This document shows, in pieces, positions 1 through 8,491 of a stretch of DNA of 64,000 bases. The position numbers and the translations under genes are program-made. Each line of letters starts with the position of its first letter. Within the stretch, counting starts at the first letter, position 1. Origin of the DNA: Actinomadura luzonensis. GTDB lineage: Bacteria > Actinomycetota > Actinomycetes > Streptosporangiales > Streptosporangiaceae. The notes beneath the pieces were generated by a model. That model searched no databases. It worked only from the letters and a program-made list of their open reading frames with translations, and was not told the DNA's origin. The DNA lies in assembly GCF_022664455.2 (NCBI RefSeq), contig NZ_JAKRKC020000001.1, forward strand, positions 1,178,001 through 1,242,000, read 5' to 3'.

Positions 1-2
1 GC

Positions 3-668
3 GACGGCACGGGCACCGGCGAGGTGCTGCACCGCTGGGGCGTCAACAAGAAGTGGAGCGAGATCACCAACGACGCGGCCAGCGCGTTCGCGACCCGGGC
101 GATCCTGTCGCAGCCGGGCGACTACCTCCAGGTGGTGGCGCGCGACTTCTTCCGCTCGTTCAACTGGTCGCGCCCGCGCTTCCCCGACGAGAACACCTAC
201 AACATGTACGAGTTCAAGCCGTACGTGGAGCTCGACGAGAACGGCCAGCCGAAGCGGCTGCCGAAGTGGTCGTCGTACGCGGGCGGCCGCACCGACACCG
301 ACGCCTTCAGCTACGAGCAGGGCCCGCCGGAGACCAGGATCGTACAGCCCTGGGCGGACGTCATGGCGGGCTACCAGAAGGTCTTCTACCTGCGCGGCAT
401 CATGCTCGGCGGCATCCTGCTGATCGGCCTGTACGGCGTCGTGGTGCGCTGGCGCACGTTCGGCGGCCCGGTGGTGCTGCCGTGGCTGGGCGCGGTGGGG
501 CTGCTGCTGGCCCCGGCGGCGACGGCGGAGTTCGACTACCGGTACGTGCTCCCGGCCGTCCCGCTGGCCTGCGTGGCCGCCGCGATCACGCTGCGCAGGG
601 GCGTCACCTGGGGGCGACGGTCACCCAGGAACGCATCAGCATCCGAGCCCACCACTCTGCGTGTGTGA
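3..668 (+). CDS. membrane protein, C-terminal part (5' end outside window)
   Basis: The reading frame is open from the first bases, so the gene begins upstream of the window; the first in-window start (GTG at 24) is probably internal. About 220 residues are visible. A soluble stretch rich in Trp, Tyr and Asp is followed by two or three hydrophobic segments around residues 125-195 and a basic tail. A DYRYVLPAVP motif before the last helix resembles the C-terminus of large polyprenyl-linked membrane glycosyltransferases of actinomycetes, but no catalytic part is in view and the family call is inference. Its last 65 bases overlap the 3' end of the convergent mannosyltransferase gene. Confidence 0.6.
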   Translation, partial: DGTGTGEVLHRWGVNKKWSEITNDAASAFATRAILSQPGDYLQVVARDFFRSFNWSRPRFPDENTYNMYEFKPYVELDENGQPKRLPKWSSYAGGRTDTDAFSYEQGPPETRIVQPWADVMAGYQKVFYLRGIMLGGILLIGLYGVVVRWRTFGGPVVLPWLGAVGLLLAPAATAEFDYRYVLPAVPLACVAAAITLRRGVTWGRRSPRNASASEPTTLRV

Positions 669-2190
669 TCGTCTCGGCGGTCAGCACCGGGTAGAGCCAC
701 CAGAAGTCGACCAGCACCACCAGCGCGAACGCCCCGGTGACGGCGGCCCCCACGGCCCGCCGCCCGCCGGGGGCGCCTCCCGGGCCGAGCAGGAGCCCGG
801 CGGCCAGCACGACCGCCAGCACCATGAACGGCACCACGGGCAGCAGGTAGAACAGGTACATCGTGCGGTCGTCGGCCAGGGCGTAGTAGAACCACGGCAG
901 CCAGCCGGCCGCCACGGCGAGCAGCACGGCCCCGGCCCGCCAGTCGCGCCGGGCGCTGTACCAGGCGACCAGGGCGAGCACGGCCAGGAGGGCGCCGTAC
1001 CAGAGGGCGGGGGTGCCGACGCCGAGCACGGCCTGCGAGCAGGCGCTCGCGCCGCACGCGGACGGCGGCAGGTTCGGCGGGTAGTAGAACGAGACCGGGC
1101 GTAACAGCAGCGGCCACGACCAGGGCTCCGACATGTACGGGTGGTACTCCCGCAGCCCGCTGTGGTAGCCGAGCACCTGGAACTGGTAGCCGAGCCAGGA
1201 GCGCAGCGAGTCGAAGACGAAGTAGAACGGCCCGGACGAGGTGGCCCGCGCCCAGTCGCGCCCCCAGCCGAGCGGGCTCGCGAACCAGCCGGCCCAGCTC
1301 GCCAGCAGCACCGCCGCGGGCAGGAGGCCCATCGCGGCCGCCCCGCCGGGCAGGTCCCGCGCCAGCGTCGCCCGGTACGGCCGCCGCGCGCCCAGCACGC
1401 GCCTGGCCCCGGCGTCCCACATGAGCGACAGCACGGCGAACGCGATGAGGAAGAAGATCCCCGACCATTTGACCGAGCAGGCCGCGCCGAGGCAGGCCCC
1501 GGCCGCCAGGCGCCACGGCCGGAGTCCGGGCCGCGGGTCCGGCCCGCCGGGCTCGAAGAGGGCGAGCAGCCGCTCGCGGGTGCGGTCCCTGTCCACGACG
1601 AGGCAGGCGAACCCGGCGAGCACCCAGAACATGAGGAAGACGTCCAGCAGCGCGGTCCTGGAGAGCACCAGGTGCAGGCCGTCCAGGGCGAGCAGCAGCC
1701 CGGCGAGGCAGCCGAGCAGCGTGGAGCGGGTCATCCGGCGCGCCGCCCGGGCCAGCACCAGGATCGACAGCGTGCCGGCCAGCGCCGCGCTGAAGCGCCA
1801 GCCGAACGGCGTCATGCCGAACAGCCACTCGCCCACGGCGATCATCCACTTGCCGAGCGGCGGGTGGGCGACGAACGCGGCGCAGTCGGCGGGCTCGGCG
1901 CAGTGCCGGAAGATGTCGAGGTTGCCGGCGATGAGGTTACGGTCGGCGACGGGGTTCTTGGCGTCGCCCTGCATGGCCCGCTCGACGCCGTGGCGCAGCA
2001 GCGAGTAGGCGTCCTTGGCGTAGTAGGTCTCGTCGAAGACCACGGCCCTCGGGACGTCGAGCCGGGCGAAGCGGAGCACGCCGCCGAAGACGGCGACGAG
2101 GAGCGGGCCGAGCCATCCCGCGAGGGCGGAGCCCGGCATCGGAGGGACCAGCCGCTGCCGCGAGACGCCCCAGTTGCTCACGAAGCGCAC
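604..2190 (-). CDS. protein O-mannosyltransferase (PMT, GT39), copy 1
   Basis: A 528-residue polytopic protein of the dolichyl-phosphate-mannose-protein mannosyltransferase family. These enzymes move mannose from polyprenyl-phosphate mannose to Ser/Thr of proteins crossing the membrane. The acidic pair expected in the first external loop is seen in VVFDETYY (Asp53-Glu54). HPPLGKW (residues 109-115) and the C-terminal four-helix part are also present. The GTG start shares its G with the TAG stop of rsmI (TAGTG), so the two are probably translationally coupled. A close paralogue lies at 3107. The length matches actinobacterial Pmt (about 520 residues). The 3' end overlaps a convergent gene by 65 bases. 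Confidence 0.93.
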   Translation of the reverse strand: MRFVSNWGVSRQRLVPPMPGSALAGWLGPLLVAVFGGVLRFARLDVPRAVVFDETYYAKDAYSLLRHGVERAMQGDAKNPVADRNLIAGNLDIFRHCAEPADCAAFVAHPPLGKWMIAVGEWLFGMTPFGWRFSAALAGTLSILVLARAARRMTRSTLLGCLAGLLLALDGLHLVLSRTALLDVFLMFWVLAGFACLVVDRDRTRERLLALFEPGGPDPRPGLRPWRLAAGACLGAACSVKWSGIFFLIAFAVLSLMWDAGARRVLGARRPYRATLARDLPGGAAAMGLLPAAVLLASWAGWFASPLGWGRDWARATSSGPFYFVFDSLRSWLGYQFQVLGYHSGLREYHPYMSEPWSWPLLLRPVSFYYPPNLPPSACGASACSQAVLGVGTPALWYGALLAVLALVAWYSARRDWRAGAVLLAVAAGWLPWFYYALADDRTMYLFYLLPVVPFMVLAVVLAAGLLLGPGGAPGGRRAVGAAVTGAFALVVLVDFWWLYPVLTAETITHAEWWARMLMRSWVTVAPR

Positions 2191-3029
2191 TATAGGCGCT
2201 TGTGAACCAGCTCATACAGCTCCCTCTTGGGCAGGCCCGCCTCCTTGGCGACGTCGGCGATGGCGAGCTTGCGCTGGACGCCCTCGGCGACCCGCCGCTC
2301 CACCTCGGCGACCAGGTCGTCGGGGTCGCGCTCGACCGCCGCGGGATCGTGCCCGGCCACCACGACGGTGATCTCGCCCTTGACGCCGCCGGCCGCCCAC
2401 TCGGCCAGCTCGGCGAGCCCGCCGCGGCGGATCTCCTCGTAGGTCTTGGTCAGCTCGCGGCACACGGCGGCCGGCCGGTCGGCGCCGAACGCCCCGGCCA
2501 TCGCCTTCAGCGACTCCGCGAGCCGGTGGGGGGCCTCGAAGAAGACCATCGTGCGCTCCTCGGCGGCCAGCGCGGCGAGCCGGCGGGAGCGCTCGCCCGG
2601 CTTGCGCGGCGGGAAGCCCTCGAAGCAGAACCGGTCGCTGGGCAGCCCCGACACGGCGAGCGCGGTGGTGACGGCGCTCGGGCCGGGCAGCGCGGTGACC
2701 GTGACGCCGGCCTCGACGGCGAGGCGGGTCAGGCGGTAGCCGGGGTCGGAGACGCCCGGCATGCCGGCGTCGGTGATGACGACGACCGTGCGGCCCTCCT
2801 TCAGGCTCTCCAGCAGCTCCTGGGCGCGGGCGGCCTCGTTCTGGTCGTAGTAGGACACGACCCGGCCGGTGATCTCCACCTCCAGGTCGGCCGCCAGCCG
2901 GCGCAGCCGCCGGGTGTCCTCGGCCGCCACCACGTCGGCGCGGCCCAGCGCCTCGCGCAGCCGGGGCGACACGTCGCCCGTCCGGCCTATGGGGGCTCCT
3001 GCCAGCACCAGCCTGCCGTCTCCAGTCAC
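2190..3029 (-). CDS. rsmI: 16S rRNA (cytidine(1402)-2'-O)-methyltransferase RsmI
   Basis: A 279-residue SAM-dependent methyltransferase of the tetrapyrrole-methylase fold that 2'-O-methylates C1402 in the decoding centre. Visible motifs are the N-terminal AGAPIGRTGD loop, EDTR at 37-40, TDAGMPGVSDPG at 86-97 and LPGPSA soon after, plus a C-terminal helical domain with KRELYELVHK. The start is GTG. The stop codon overlaps the start of the mannosyltransferase gene downstream. The rsmI-pmt neighbourhood is widely conserved in actinobacteria. A 77-base gap separates it from the divergent second mannosyltransferase and must hold both promoters. Confidence 0.96.
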   Translation of the reverse strand: MTGDGRLVLAGAPIGRTGDVSPRLREALGRADVVAAEDTRRLRRLAADLEVEITGRVVSYYDQNEAARAQELLESLKEGRTVVVITDAGMPGVSDPGYRLTRLAVEAGVTVTALPGPSAVTTALAVSGLPSDRFCFEGFPPRKPGERSRRLAALAAEERTMVFFEAPHRLAESLKAMAGAFGADRPAAVCRELTKTYEEIRRGGLAELAEWAAGGVKGEITVVVAGHDPAAVERDPDDLVAEVERRVAEGVQRKLAIADVAKEAGLPKRELYELVHKRL

Positions 3030-3106
3030 CTGCCCATTCTGGCAGGGCCATCCGATTAGACCGTGTTTCTACTTACCTACCGGCTTGAGCCCCGTACGAT
3101 GTCCGA

Positions 3107-4744
3107 ATGGCGGTGACCGATTCCCCGTACCAGGCCTACGACGAACCGGAGGCCGGCGAGAGCCTTCCTGCGCCGCGGTCCGTGCGTGATCGGATGATTC
3201 CCCCCATGCGCGGCAGCGTCCTGTGGGGGTGGGTCGGCCCGCTGCTGGTCACGCTCTTCGGCGGGATCCTGCGCTTCTGGAACCTCGCGCATCCCAAGGC
3301 CGTGGTGTTCGACGAGACGTACTACATGAAGGACGCGTTCTCGCTGATCAGCTGGGGGGTCGAGCGGGTCGCGGTCAAGGACGCCGACAAGGCGATCCTG
3401 GCCGGCAACACCGACATCTGGGAGAAGTGCGCGCAGAACGCGCTCGACAAGTGCGCCTCGTACGTGGTCCACCCGCCGCTCGGCAAGTGGATGATCGGCG
3501 TCGGCGAGTGGCTGTTCGGATTGACGCCGTTCGGCTGGCGCTTCAGCGCGGCGCTGGTCGGCACGCTGTCGATCCTGGTGCTGGCCCGGGTGGCGCGCCG
3601 GATGACCCGCTCCACGCTGCTCGGCTGCTTCGCCGGGCTGCTGCTGTCGCTGGACGGCCTGCACTACGTGCTGTCGCGCACCGCGCTGCTGGACGTCTTC
3701 CTCATGTTCTGGGTGCTGGCCGCGTTCGCCTGCCTCGTGGTGGACCGCGACCAGGCGCGCGAGCGGCTGGTCGCCTGGTACGAGACCTCGCCGGCCTCCG
3801 CGTACGGGCCGCACCTGGGCGCCCGGCCGTGGCGGCTCGCGGCCGGGGTGTGCCTGGCCTTCGCCATGTCGGTCAAGTGGTCCGGGATCTTCTTCCTGGC
3901 CGCGTTCGCGGTGTTGTCGCTGCTGTGGGACTTCGGCGCGCGGCGGGCCGTGGGGCTGCGCAACCCGTACGTGGGGGCGCTCAACAGGGACGTGCCCCAG
4001 GGGCTGCTGTCCTTCGCGGCCGTGCCGTTCGCGGCGTACATGCTGACCTGGACCGGCTGGTTCGCCTCGGCCTACGGTTACGGGCGCAACTGGGCGCAGG
4101 CCACCTCGCCGGGCAACCCGCTGTTCTTCGTGTTCGACTCGATGCGGTCGTGGGTCAAGTACCAGTGGCAGGTGTTCACCTTCCACAGCGGGCTGGAGAG
4201 CACGCATCCGTACATGTCGGAGCCGTGGTCGTGGCCGCTGCTGCTGCGCCCGGTCGCCTTCTTCTACGAGGGGCGGCAGAACTCCTGCGGCGTCAAGGAC
4301 TGCTCGGAGGCGGTGCTCGGCGTCGGCACGCCGGTGATCTGGTTCGGCGCCCTCGCGGCGCTGGTGGCGCTGATCGCCTACTACGTCTCCTCGCGCGACT
4401 GGCGGGCCGGCGCGGTGCTGCTGGCCTACGCCATGGGCTGGCTGCCGTGGTTCTACTGGGCCATCGCCGACAACCGGACCATGTTCCTGTTCTACGCCAT
4501 CCCCATGGTGCCGTTCATGGTGCTGGCCGTCACGCTCTGCGCGGGGCTGCTGATCGGGCCCGCCCGGGCGGCGGCGGCGTCCGGCGCGATGCCGGTGCGG
4601 CGTACCGTGGGGGCCGCGGTCGTGGGAGCCTTCGCCCTGCTAACGTTGATCAACTTCTGGTGGCTGCATCCGATCCTGTCCGCCGAGCTGATTCCGTACA
4701 CCGAGTGGAAGGCCCGCATGTTGTTCGAAAAACGATGGATCTGA
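3107..4744 (+). CDS. protein O-mannosyltransferase (PMT, GT39), copy 2
   Basis: A 545-residue paralogue of the gene at 604-2190. The core is nearly collinear: VVFDETYY with Asp69-Glu70, HPPLGKWMIGVGEWLFG from residue 122, RRMTRSTLLGC, and matching C-terminal helices. It differs by a longer acidic N-terminal cytosolic tail (residues 1-30) and in the loop sequences between helices. It starts at ATG and runs divergently from rsmI. Family knowledge says one Pmt usually suffices for actinobacterial O-mannosylation. Two active-looking copies suggest different substrate ranges or expression, which the sequence alone does not settle. Confidence 0.93.
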   Translation: MAVTDSPYQAYDEPEAGESLPAPRSVRDRMIPPMRGSVLWGWVGPLLVTLFGGILRFWNLAHPKAVVFDETYYMKDAFSLISWGVERVAVKDADKAILAGNTDIWEKCAQNALDKCASYVVHPPLGKWMIGVGEWLFGLTPFGWRFSAALVGTLSILVLARVARRMTRSTLLGCFAGLLLSLDGLHYVLSRTALLDVFLMFWVLAAFACLVVDRDQARERLVAWYETSPASAYGPHLGARPWRLAAGVCLAFAMSVKWSGIFFLAAFAVLSLLWDFGARRAVGLRNPYVGALNRDVPQGLLSFAAVPFAAYMLTWTGWFASAYGYGRNWAQATSPGNPLFFVFDSMRSWVKYQWQVFTFHSGLESTHPYMSEPWSWPLLLRPVAFFYEGRQNSCGVKDCSEAVLGVGTPVIWFGALAALVALIAYYVSSRDWRAGAVLLAYAMGWLPWFYWAIADNRTMFLFYAIPMVPFMVLAVTLCAGLLIGPARAAAASGAMPVRRTVGAAVVGAFALLTLINFWWLHPILSAELIPYTEWKARMLFEKRWI

Positions 4745-4857
4745 GCTGCTCACAGTCCGGTCAATAGTGCTTTCTTAGGGTAGTCACTGTGCAAGACCCA
4801 ATACGCACCGGATTCGGTCATCGTCAGGCCAGGGGTCGATACGGCAAACTTCGAGGC

Positions 4858-6069
4858 ATGAGTGCACCGGATGTCACCGCCCTGCTCGCCGAGTTGGAGC
4901 GCTCTGAGCCGGACATCGCCGAGGAGGCCAGGACCGCCGTCGAATGGCTGACGGGCGGTGAGCCGCTGGAGAGCGTGACCCAGCTCGACGTCTGCGAGTT
5001 CCTCTGGTACACCCTGCCGCTCAAGGTCGGGCCGCTCCGTCCCGAAGGCGACCATGAGCGGCTGGCCCGCTCGCTCGGCCGCCTGCTGCAGCTCGGCGGG
5101 CTGGAACGGTACGCGGCGCTGTGCGTGTCGCCGACCACCGCCCAGATCCTCCGGACGTACGCGCGCGAGGGCGAGGACGCCGGCACCAGCGCCTACCAGA
5201 AGGCTCTGGAGGCCACCGGCGTGCTCCCGCCCGACGTGCCCGAGCTGCAATGGAGCATGATCATGGGGCCGGAGGAGCTGGGCGCGCACCTCGCCTGCTC
5301 GGCCGCCCTGGAGCTGGCCATCGTGGCCGGCGAGCAGATCGACCGCACCGCGCTCACCCGGCGCTGGCTCACCGAGCCGCGCGCCGAGCTGGGCGGCGAC
5401 AGCTGGCTCAACCGGGTGCACGGCGAACGGCTCAACCGCTGGGTGCTGGGGCGGGGCCCGGCCAGGCGGGAGCTGGCGCAGCCGTTCGAGGTGCGGCTGC
5501 ACGCGCCGGTGGCCCCGCAGCCGCTGCCCACCCTGCACAAGCTGCTCTCGCTGGCCGCCAGGGAGGGCACGCTGCCGCTGCGGCTGGCCCCCTCGCCCGA
5601 GGCGCTGCGCCTGCGCGAGCTGGCCGAGCGCGAGCTGGGCGCGATCCGGCGCGAGGGCGCCCGGCTCACCATCACCGAGCACGGACGGCGGCTGCTGGCC
5701 TCGCCGGAGGCCATGTGGGCGGCGGTGACCCGGCTGTTGCTGGCCACGGGCGAGCACGAGTTCGACGTCTCGGCCAGGGAGGCGGCGCTCATGCTGCTGG
5801 CCGACGGCACGCTGATGTCGCCCGCCCAGCTGCGCGAGCGGGTGGCCGAGGTGGTCGGCGGCGAGGGCTGGCACCCGGCGGCGGGCATGGAGGACGTCGC
5901 CGGCCCGGTGGCCGACCTGGTGTCCCAGCTCACCGCGCTCGGCCTGGCCTACAGCGACGAGCTGGTGGTGCGCATGGACCGGCCCGGCCAGCTCGCCGCC
6001 CTGGCCGCGCTGCGGGCCCACGCCCTGCGCCCGCGCAAGTACGTCAGCTCGGGCCGCCCGGCCACCTGA
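4858..6069 (+). CDS. conserved hypothetical protein, 403 aa
   Basis: I do not recognise a named family. The protein is soluble, with no signal peptide or membrane segment, rich in Ala, Leu, Glu and Arg, and mostly helical in appearance. The second half (TITEHGRRLL, SPAQLRERVAEVVGG, QLTALGLAYSDELV) looks like one or more winged-helix units. A regulatory or DNA-associated role is therefore possible but unproven. The ATG at 4858 follows a weak SD (CGAGG). An earlier in-frame ATG at 4789 would add 23 atypical residues and is not preferred. The gene ends exactly where the convergent MerR gene ends, with no base between them. Confidence 0.75.
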   Translation: MSAPDVTALLAELERSEPDIAEEARTAVEWLTGGEPLESVTQLDVCEFLWYTLPLKVGPLRPEGDHERLARSLGRLLQLGGLERYAALCVSPTTAQILRTYAREGEDAGTSAYQKALEATGVLPPDVPELQWSMIMGPEELGAHLACSAALELAIVAGEQIDRTALTRRWLTEPRAELGGDSWLNRVHGERLNRWVLGRGPARRELAQPFEVRLHAPVAPQPLPTLHKLLSLAAREGTLPLRLAPSPEALRLRELAERELGAIRREGARLTITEHGRRLLASPEAMWAAVTRLLLATGEHEFDVSAREAALMLLADGTLMSPAQLRERVAEVVGGEGWHPAAGMEDVAGPVADLVSQLTALGLAYSDELVVRMDRPGQLAALAALRAHALRPRKYVSSGRPAT

Positions 6070-6468
6070 TCAGCCCCGGGGCACCCGCCCCAGGGCGCGC
6101 TTGAACTCGGGGCACTCGACGAGCGGGTCGTGCTCGCACCCGGCCGCGTGACGGAGGCTGTCGCGCAGCCGGGTGAGCTGCGCGATCCGCGCGTCCACCT
6201 CGCGCTCCTTGGCCGCCATGCGCTCGCGCACCCGCGCGTCGGCGGGCCGGGCGCGAACGAACGCGGCGATCTCCGACAGCGTGAACCCGGCGTCGCGGGC
6301 ACAGGTGATCATCGCCAGCAGGTCCAGCGTCTCCGGCCGGTACGCGCGCCGCAGCCCGTTGCGCCCCTCCGCCTCGATGAGCCCCTTGCGCTCGTAGAAC
6401 CGCAGCGCGGACGGCGCCAGCCCGCTGCGCCTGGCCACCTCGCCGATGTCGAGCAACGCCTCCGCCAT
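6070..6468 (-). CDS. MerR-family transcriptional regulator
   Basis: A 132-residue regulator with the MerR pattern: IGEVARRSGLAPSALRFYERKGL at the N-terminus (winged helix), then a wing and a long dimerisation helix (about 80-108). Cys56, Cys111 and Cys119 are present, the last two in a CEHDPLVEC loop at the end of the helix where MerR proteins bind metals or redox centres. Two cysteines there do not match the four-cysteine SoxR cluster, so the signal is unknown. The gene is divergent from a metallo-beta-lactamase-fold gene, and the shared 49-base gap holds a perfect MerR-type palindrome. It probably controls that gene and itself. Confidence 0.9.
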   Translation of the reverse strand: MAEALLDIGEVARRSGLAPSALRFYERKGLIEAEGRNGLRRAYRPETLDLLAMITCARDAGFTLSEIAAFVRARPADARVRERMAAKEREVDARIAQLTRLRDSLRHAAGCEHDPLVECPEFKRALGRVPRG

Positions 6469-6479
6469 GATCGGGCTCC

Positions 6480-6510
6480 TTGACTTGAACCACGCTTCAA
6501 GTCGCAGTCT
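6480..6510 (+). promoter_or_regulatory. MerR-type operator in a 19-bp-spaced promoter
   Basis: The repeat GACTTGAA-N6-TTCAAGTC (6482-6503) is perfect over 8 bp. It lies between a TTGACT -35 element (6480-6485) and a CAGTCT -10-like element (6505-6510), separated by 19 bp, the long spacing typical of promoters activated by MerR proteins. The predicted transcription start falls at or next to the ATG at 6518, so the mRNA of the downstream gene would be leaderless. Confidence 0.8.
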
Positions 6511-6517
6511 ATCCCGC

Positions 6518-7309
6518 ATGAGAATCCACCACCTGAACCTCGCCTCCATGCGCCCGGTCGACGCCCTCGACGGCGGCCCCGCACTGCCCGCCGTCTGCCA
6601 CGCCCTGCTGGTCGAGACCCCCGCCGACGGGCTCGTGCTGGTCGAGTCCGGGCTCGGCGCCGACGACGTGGCCCGCCCCGCCGAATTGCTCGACCGCGAG
6701 TGGGCCGAGCTGACCGGGCCCGCGCTCTCCCCCGCCGAGACCGCCGTGCGGCAGGTCGCCGCGCTCGGCTTCGACCCGGCCGACGTGCGCCACATCGTCC
6801 TCACCCATCTGGACGTGGACCACAGCGGCGGCCTGCCGGACTTCCCGCAGGCCCGCGTGCACGTGACGGCGGCCGAGCTGAAGGCGGCGCTGGCCGAGGC
6901 CCCGAGCCGCCGCTACCGGCCCGGCCACTGGGCGCACCGCCCCGACTGGGTGCTCTACGACGGCGACGGCACCCACTGGCTCGGCGTGGCCGGTGTCCGC
7001 CCGCTGACCGGCCTGCCGGAGGACTTCCTGCTCGTGCCGCTGCCGGGGCACACCCTGGGCCACGCCGGGGTGGCGGTGCACGACGGGGAGCGCTGGCTGC
7101 TGCACGCCGGGGACGCGTACTTCTACCACGGCGAGCTGGAGCCCGAGCCCCGCTCGCACCCGATGTTCGACGTCGTGCAGCTCGGCTCCCAGGTGGACGC
7201 GGATCAGCGGACCGGGACCCAGGAGCGGCTGCGCGCCCTGAGCCGCGAGCACGGCGTACGCGTGATCTCCGCGCACGACCCTTGGGAGCTGGCGCGTCAC
7301 GCACGGTAG
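6518..7309 (+). CDS. metallo-beta-lactamase-fold hydrolase
   Basis: A 263-residue MBL-fold protein. The metal-binding signature is THLDVDHSGG (His97, Asp99, Asp101, His102), a variant of HxHxDH in which the second His is Asp. Further ligands are in PLPGHTLGHAGV, LLHAGDAYF and the C-terminal SAHDP. This pattern occurs in the lactonase/glyoxalase-II-like branch, but the substrate cannot be read from sequence. The ATG at 6518 is chosen because it sits at the predicted transcription start of the MerR promoter; there is no SD. A DUF5996 gene follows after 13 bases, probably in the same transcript. Confidence 0.9.
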   Translation: MRIHHLNLASMRPVDALDGGPALPAVCHALLVETPADGLVLVESGLGADDVARPAELLDREWAELTGPALSPAETAVRQVAALGFDPADVRHIVLTHLDVDHSGGLPDFPQARVHVTAAELKAALAEAPSRRYRPGHWAHRPDWVLYDGDGTHWLGVAGVRPLTGLPEDFLLVPLPGHTLGHAGVAVHDGERWLLHAGDAYFYHGELEPEPRSHPMFDVVQLGSQVDADQRTGTQERLRALSREHGVRVISAHDPWELARHAR

Positions 7310-7322
7310 TTACCATGCGGCT

Positions 7323-8252
7323 ATGGAGACCTTCCCTGCCATCCCGTTGGCGGACTGGGCCGAGGCCAAGGACACCTTCCACCGCTTCGCGCAGATCGTC
7401 GGCAAGATCCGGCTGGCCGTCAGCAACCGGCGCAACCACTGGTGGCAGGTGCCCTTCCACCTGACCGGGCGCGGGCTGACCACCCGGCCGATGGGCGGGC
7501 TGGGCGAGCAGCCGCTGTTCTGCATCGACCTCGACCTCGTGCGGCACCGGCTGGTCGTGGACGTGCTGGACGGCCGCAGCGCCGGGTTCAGCCTGATCGG
7601 GCGGTCGGTGGCGGGCTTCCACGAGCGGCTGTTCGGCACGCTGGCCGGGCTCGGCATCCGGCCGGAGATCGTGGCGGTGCCGTTCGACCTGGCGGACGCG
7701 ACGCCGTTCGCGGAGGACACCCGGCACGCCCGCTACGACCCCGCGGCGATCAACCGGTACTGGCGGGTGTTGTCGCAGGTCGCGCAGGTCCTCGACCGGT
7801 TCGCCGCGGACTTCGCGGGCAAGACGAGCCCGGTGCACCACTTCTGGCACACCTTCGACATCGCCGTGACCCGCTTCACCGGGCGGCGGGCGCCGGTGAC
7901 GGCGGAGACCGATCCGGTGACGCGGGAGGCGTACAGCTGGGAGGTGATCAGCTCGGGGTTCTGGTTCGGCGACGAGGAGCGGCCCTGGCCGGCGTTCTAC
8001 TCCTACACCGCGCCGGAGCCCGAGGGGCTGCATCTGGAGCCGCTGCGTCCCGAGCGGGCCGAGTGGATCCCGGCGCGCGGCGGCCACCTGGCGATCCTGC
8101 GTTACGACGACGTGCGGGCGATGAGCGACCCGGTGGCGGCGGTGCTGGAGTTCCTGGACAGCGCCTACCAGGCGGGGGCGCGGCTGACCGGGCTCGATGC
8201 GGCGGCGCTGGCCTGCCCCGGCGGGGTCACCGACCCGATCCCGGGGGCCTGA
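7323..8252 (+). CDS. DUF5996 family protein
   Basis: A 309-residue cytosolic protein matching the DUF5996 pattern by eye: LADWAEAKDTFHRFAQIVGKIRLA near the N-terminus, NHWWQVPFHLTGRGLTT, and SSPVHHFWHTFDIAVTRFTGR-type sequence in the middle, with WEVISSGFWFGD later. No biochemical function is established for the family that I know of. Conserved His and Trp residues suggest a ligand or cofactor pocket, but that is inference. It sits 13 bases after the metallo-beta-lactamase gene and is followed at once by a strong hairpin, so it appears to be the last gene of the MerR-controlled transcript. Confidence 0.85.
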   Translation: METFPAIPLADWAEAKDTFHRFAQIVGKIRLAVSNRRNHWWQVPFHLTGRGLTTRPMGGLGEQPLFCIDLDLVRHRLVVDVLDGRSAGFSLIGRSVAGFHERLFGTLAGLGIRPEIVAVPFDLADATPFAEDTRHARYDPAAINRYWRVLSQVAQVLDRFAADFAGKTSPVHHFWHTFDIAVTRFTGRRAPVTAETDPVTREAYSWEVISSGFWFGDEERPWPAFYSYTAPEPEGLHLEPLRPERAEWIPARGGHLAILRYDDVRAMSDPVAAVLEFLDSAYQAGARLTGLDAAALACPGGVTDPIPGA

Positions 8253-8254
8253 CG

Positions 8255-8293
8255 CGTCGAGCGCCCGCCCTCTGGGAGGGCGGGCGCTCGACG
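8255..8293 (+). terminator. 18-bp perfect hairpin terminator
   Basis: Two perfectly complementary 18-base arms (8255-8272 and 8276-8293) enclose a 3-base TGG loop, starting two bases after the DUF5996 stop codon. There is no T-tract, which is usual for strong GC-rich terminators of actinomycetes. The next 200 bases up to the TetR gene show no gene or clear motif. Confidence 0.85.
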
Positions 8294-8491
8294 TGCAGGT
8301 GTACCGGTGTGCAGGTCGCCTCTCGGCGAAAGGCACAACACGGCTCCAGCCGAACGGTATTCCGTGAAGGCGATAGGTGAGGCCCGGGGACACTGGACAC
8401 ACCGGCCACGATCTATGTAACCACACCCGCCCCCCATGCATTCCCCACCTGCGGCCACAATTTTCCCCAGGTCTCAGGGGGGCGGGGCGGG

